Below are positions 63,461 to 64,000 of a stretch of DNA of 64,000 nt, one piece after another; position 1 is the first letter of the stretch; each line of letters starts with the position of its first letter. Below the pieces are notes generated by a model, which searched no databases, was not told the origin of the DNA, and was given only the letters and a program-made list of their open reading frames with translations. The position numbers and the translations under genes are program-made. This DNA is from Alviniconcha marisindica. Lineage: Eukaryota; Mollusca; Gastropoda; Provannidae. The DNA lies in assembly GCA_018857735.1 (NCBI GenBank), contig JABMCL010002216.1:675001-739000 (forward strand), written 5' to 3'.

Positions 63461-64000
63461 TGTGTGGCTGCACAATATATGGCTGCTTAACTCTTACCAC
63501 TCCACACCAGTTAGCAAAACTGGGTGGGTGTCTCACTTCTATACAGCCCAGTTTTTGGGGGGGCTCATTCTTTCCGCTCTAAAATTACTCACAGTGCAAT
63601 ATGAAAATGATGTCAGTTAGGAACAACAGGATTCCTGGTCCAAACGTAGATTTACATTGATTATTTAAAAGAATAAACCGGTCAGAGTTAGCCAGCCATT
63701 TTTATATCAAGGATAATTTCACAGGTATCAATGAACCACACTGTCTGTGACTTCAACCCTCCCCCCCTCCACCCACCCACAACCCCCATTCCACCCAACC
63801 CCCCCCCCCCTCCTCCTCCATTTATGTCCAATTGTGCTTGTTACCACTGAACTGATGGTGTAGGGGTTTATTGCCACTGACCCTGTTCTTCTGAAGTTTT
63901 TAAACTCTGTTGGCGGGTCTGTCTGTCTCGGGCGTCTTTCTCTGGAAGTGTTCAGTCTGTCGGTGCAGCAGTAGCAACCGGAGCTGCCCTCTGTCTGTTG

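Larger units (their letters stand above)
57938..64000 (+). other. MAGI intron after PDZ4 start, no exon seen
   Basis: At least 6 kb. No sequence matching the rest of PDZ4 or later PDZ domains was recognised. It is AT-richer than the upstream part. Nothing recognisable in 58100-58455, 58490-58830, 58910-60470, 61000-62540, 62630-62960 and 63470-64000. Confidence 0.7.

Overview
The window is metazoan nuclear DNA: a single multi-exon gene on the + strand with canonical GT-AG introns, buried in introns full of microsatellites, minisatellites and short dispersed repeats. The protein is a MAGI-type scaffold (membrane-associated guanylate kinase with inverted domain order, WW and PDZ domains). The repeat style (very long CA/TG, CT/GA and poly-G/C tracts, tRNA-derived SINE, SINE-like tails) together with an invertebrate-style MAGI suggests a mollusc, probably a marine gastropod. 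That taxonomic guess is inference, not proof.

Layout. 1-20008: no exon found; tandem repeats, a ~780-bp segmental tandem duplication and homopolymer-rich stretches, presumably an upstream intron or flank of the same gene. 20009-22000: three exons carrying the second WW domain and a linker. 22001-31374: 9.4-kb intron with a piggyBac-like MITE, a degenerate 32-bp array and compound microsatellites. 31375-34670: five closely spaced exons encoding PDZ1 and PDZ2 and the start of the linker. 34671-39864: intron with a 43-bp minisatellite of about 23 copies. 39865-40002: proline-rich exon. 40003-53437: 13.4-kb intron with the 48-bp and 36-bp arrays and amplified dispersed repeats. 53438-54573: an 1136-nt exon encoding a long disordered linker and the start of PDZ3. 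56177-56372: the rest of PDZ3. 57818-57937: the first part of PDZ4. 57938-64000: intron, more AT-rich, no further exon seen.

The twelve exons total 2817 nt and join into one uninterrupted frame of about 938 codons; all splice phases agree. The N-terminal PDZ0, guanylate-kinase and WW1 domains and the rest of PDZ4 onward must lie outside the window. MAGI proteins work at cell junctions and synapses, where PDZ domains gather receptors, channels and PTEN-like partners and WW domains bind PPxY proteins.

I see no prokaryotic-type operon, CRISPR, RNA gene (other than a tRNA-like SINE head) or second protein-coding gene. The most unusual content is the repeat landscape: more than fifteen unrelated tandem arrays, several dispersed families that share a short 3' module, and two arrays whose unit lengths are multiples of three and so create long repetitive ORFs.
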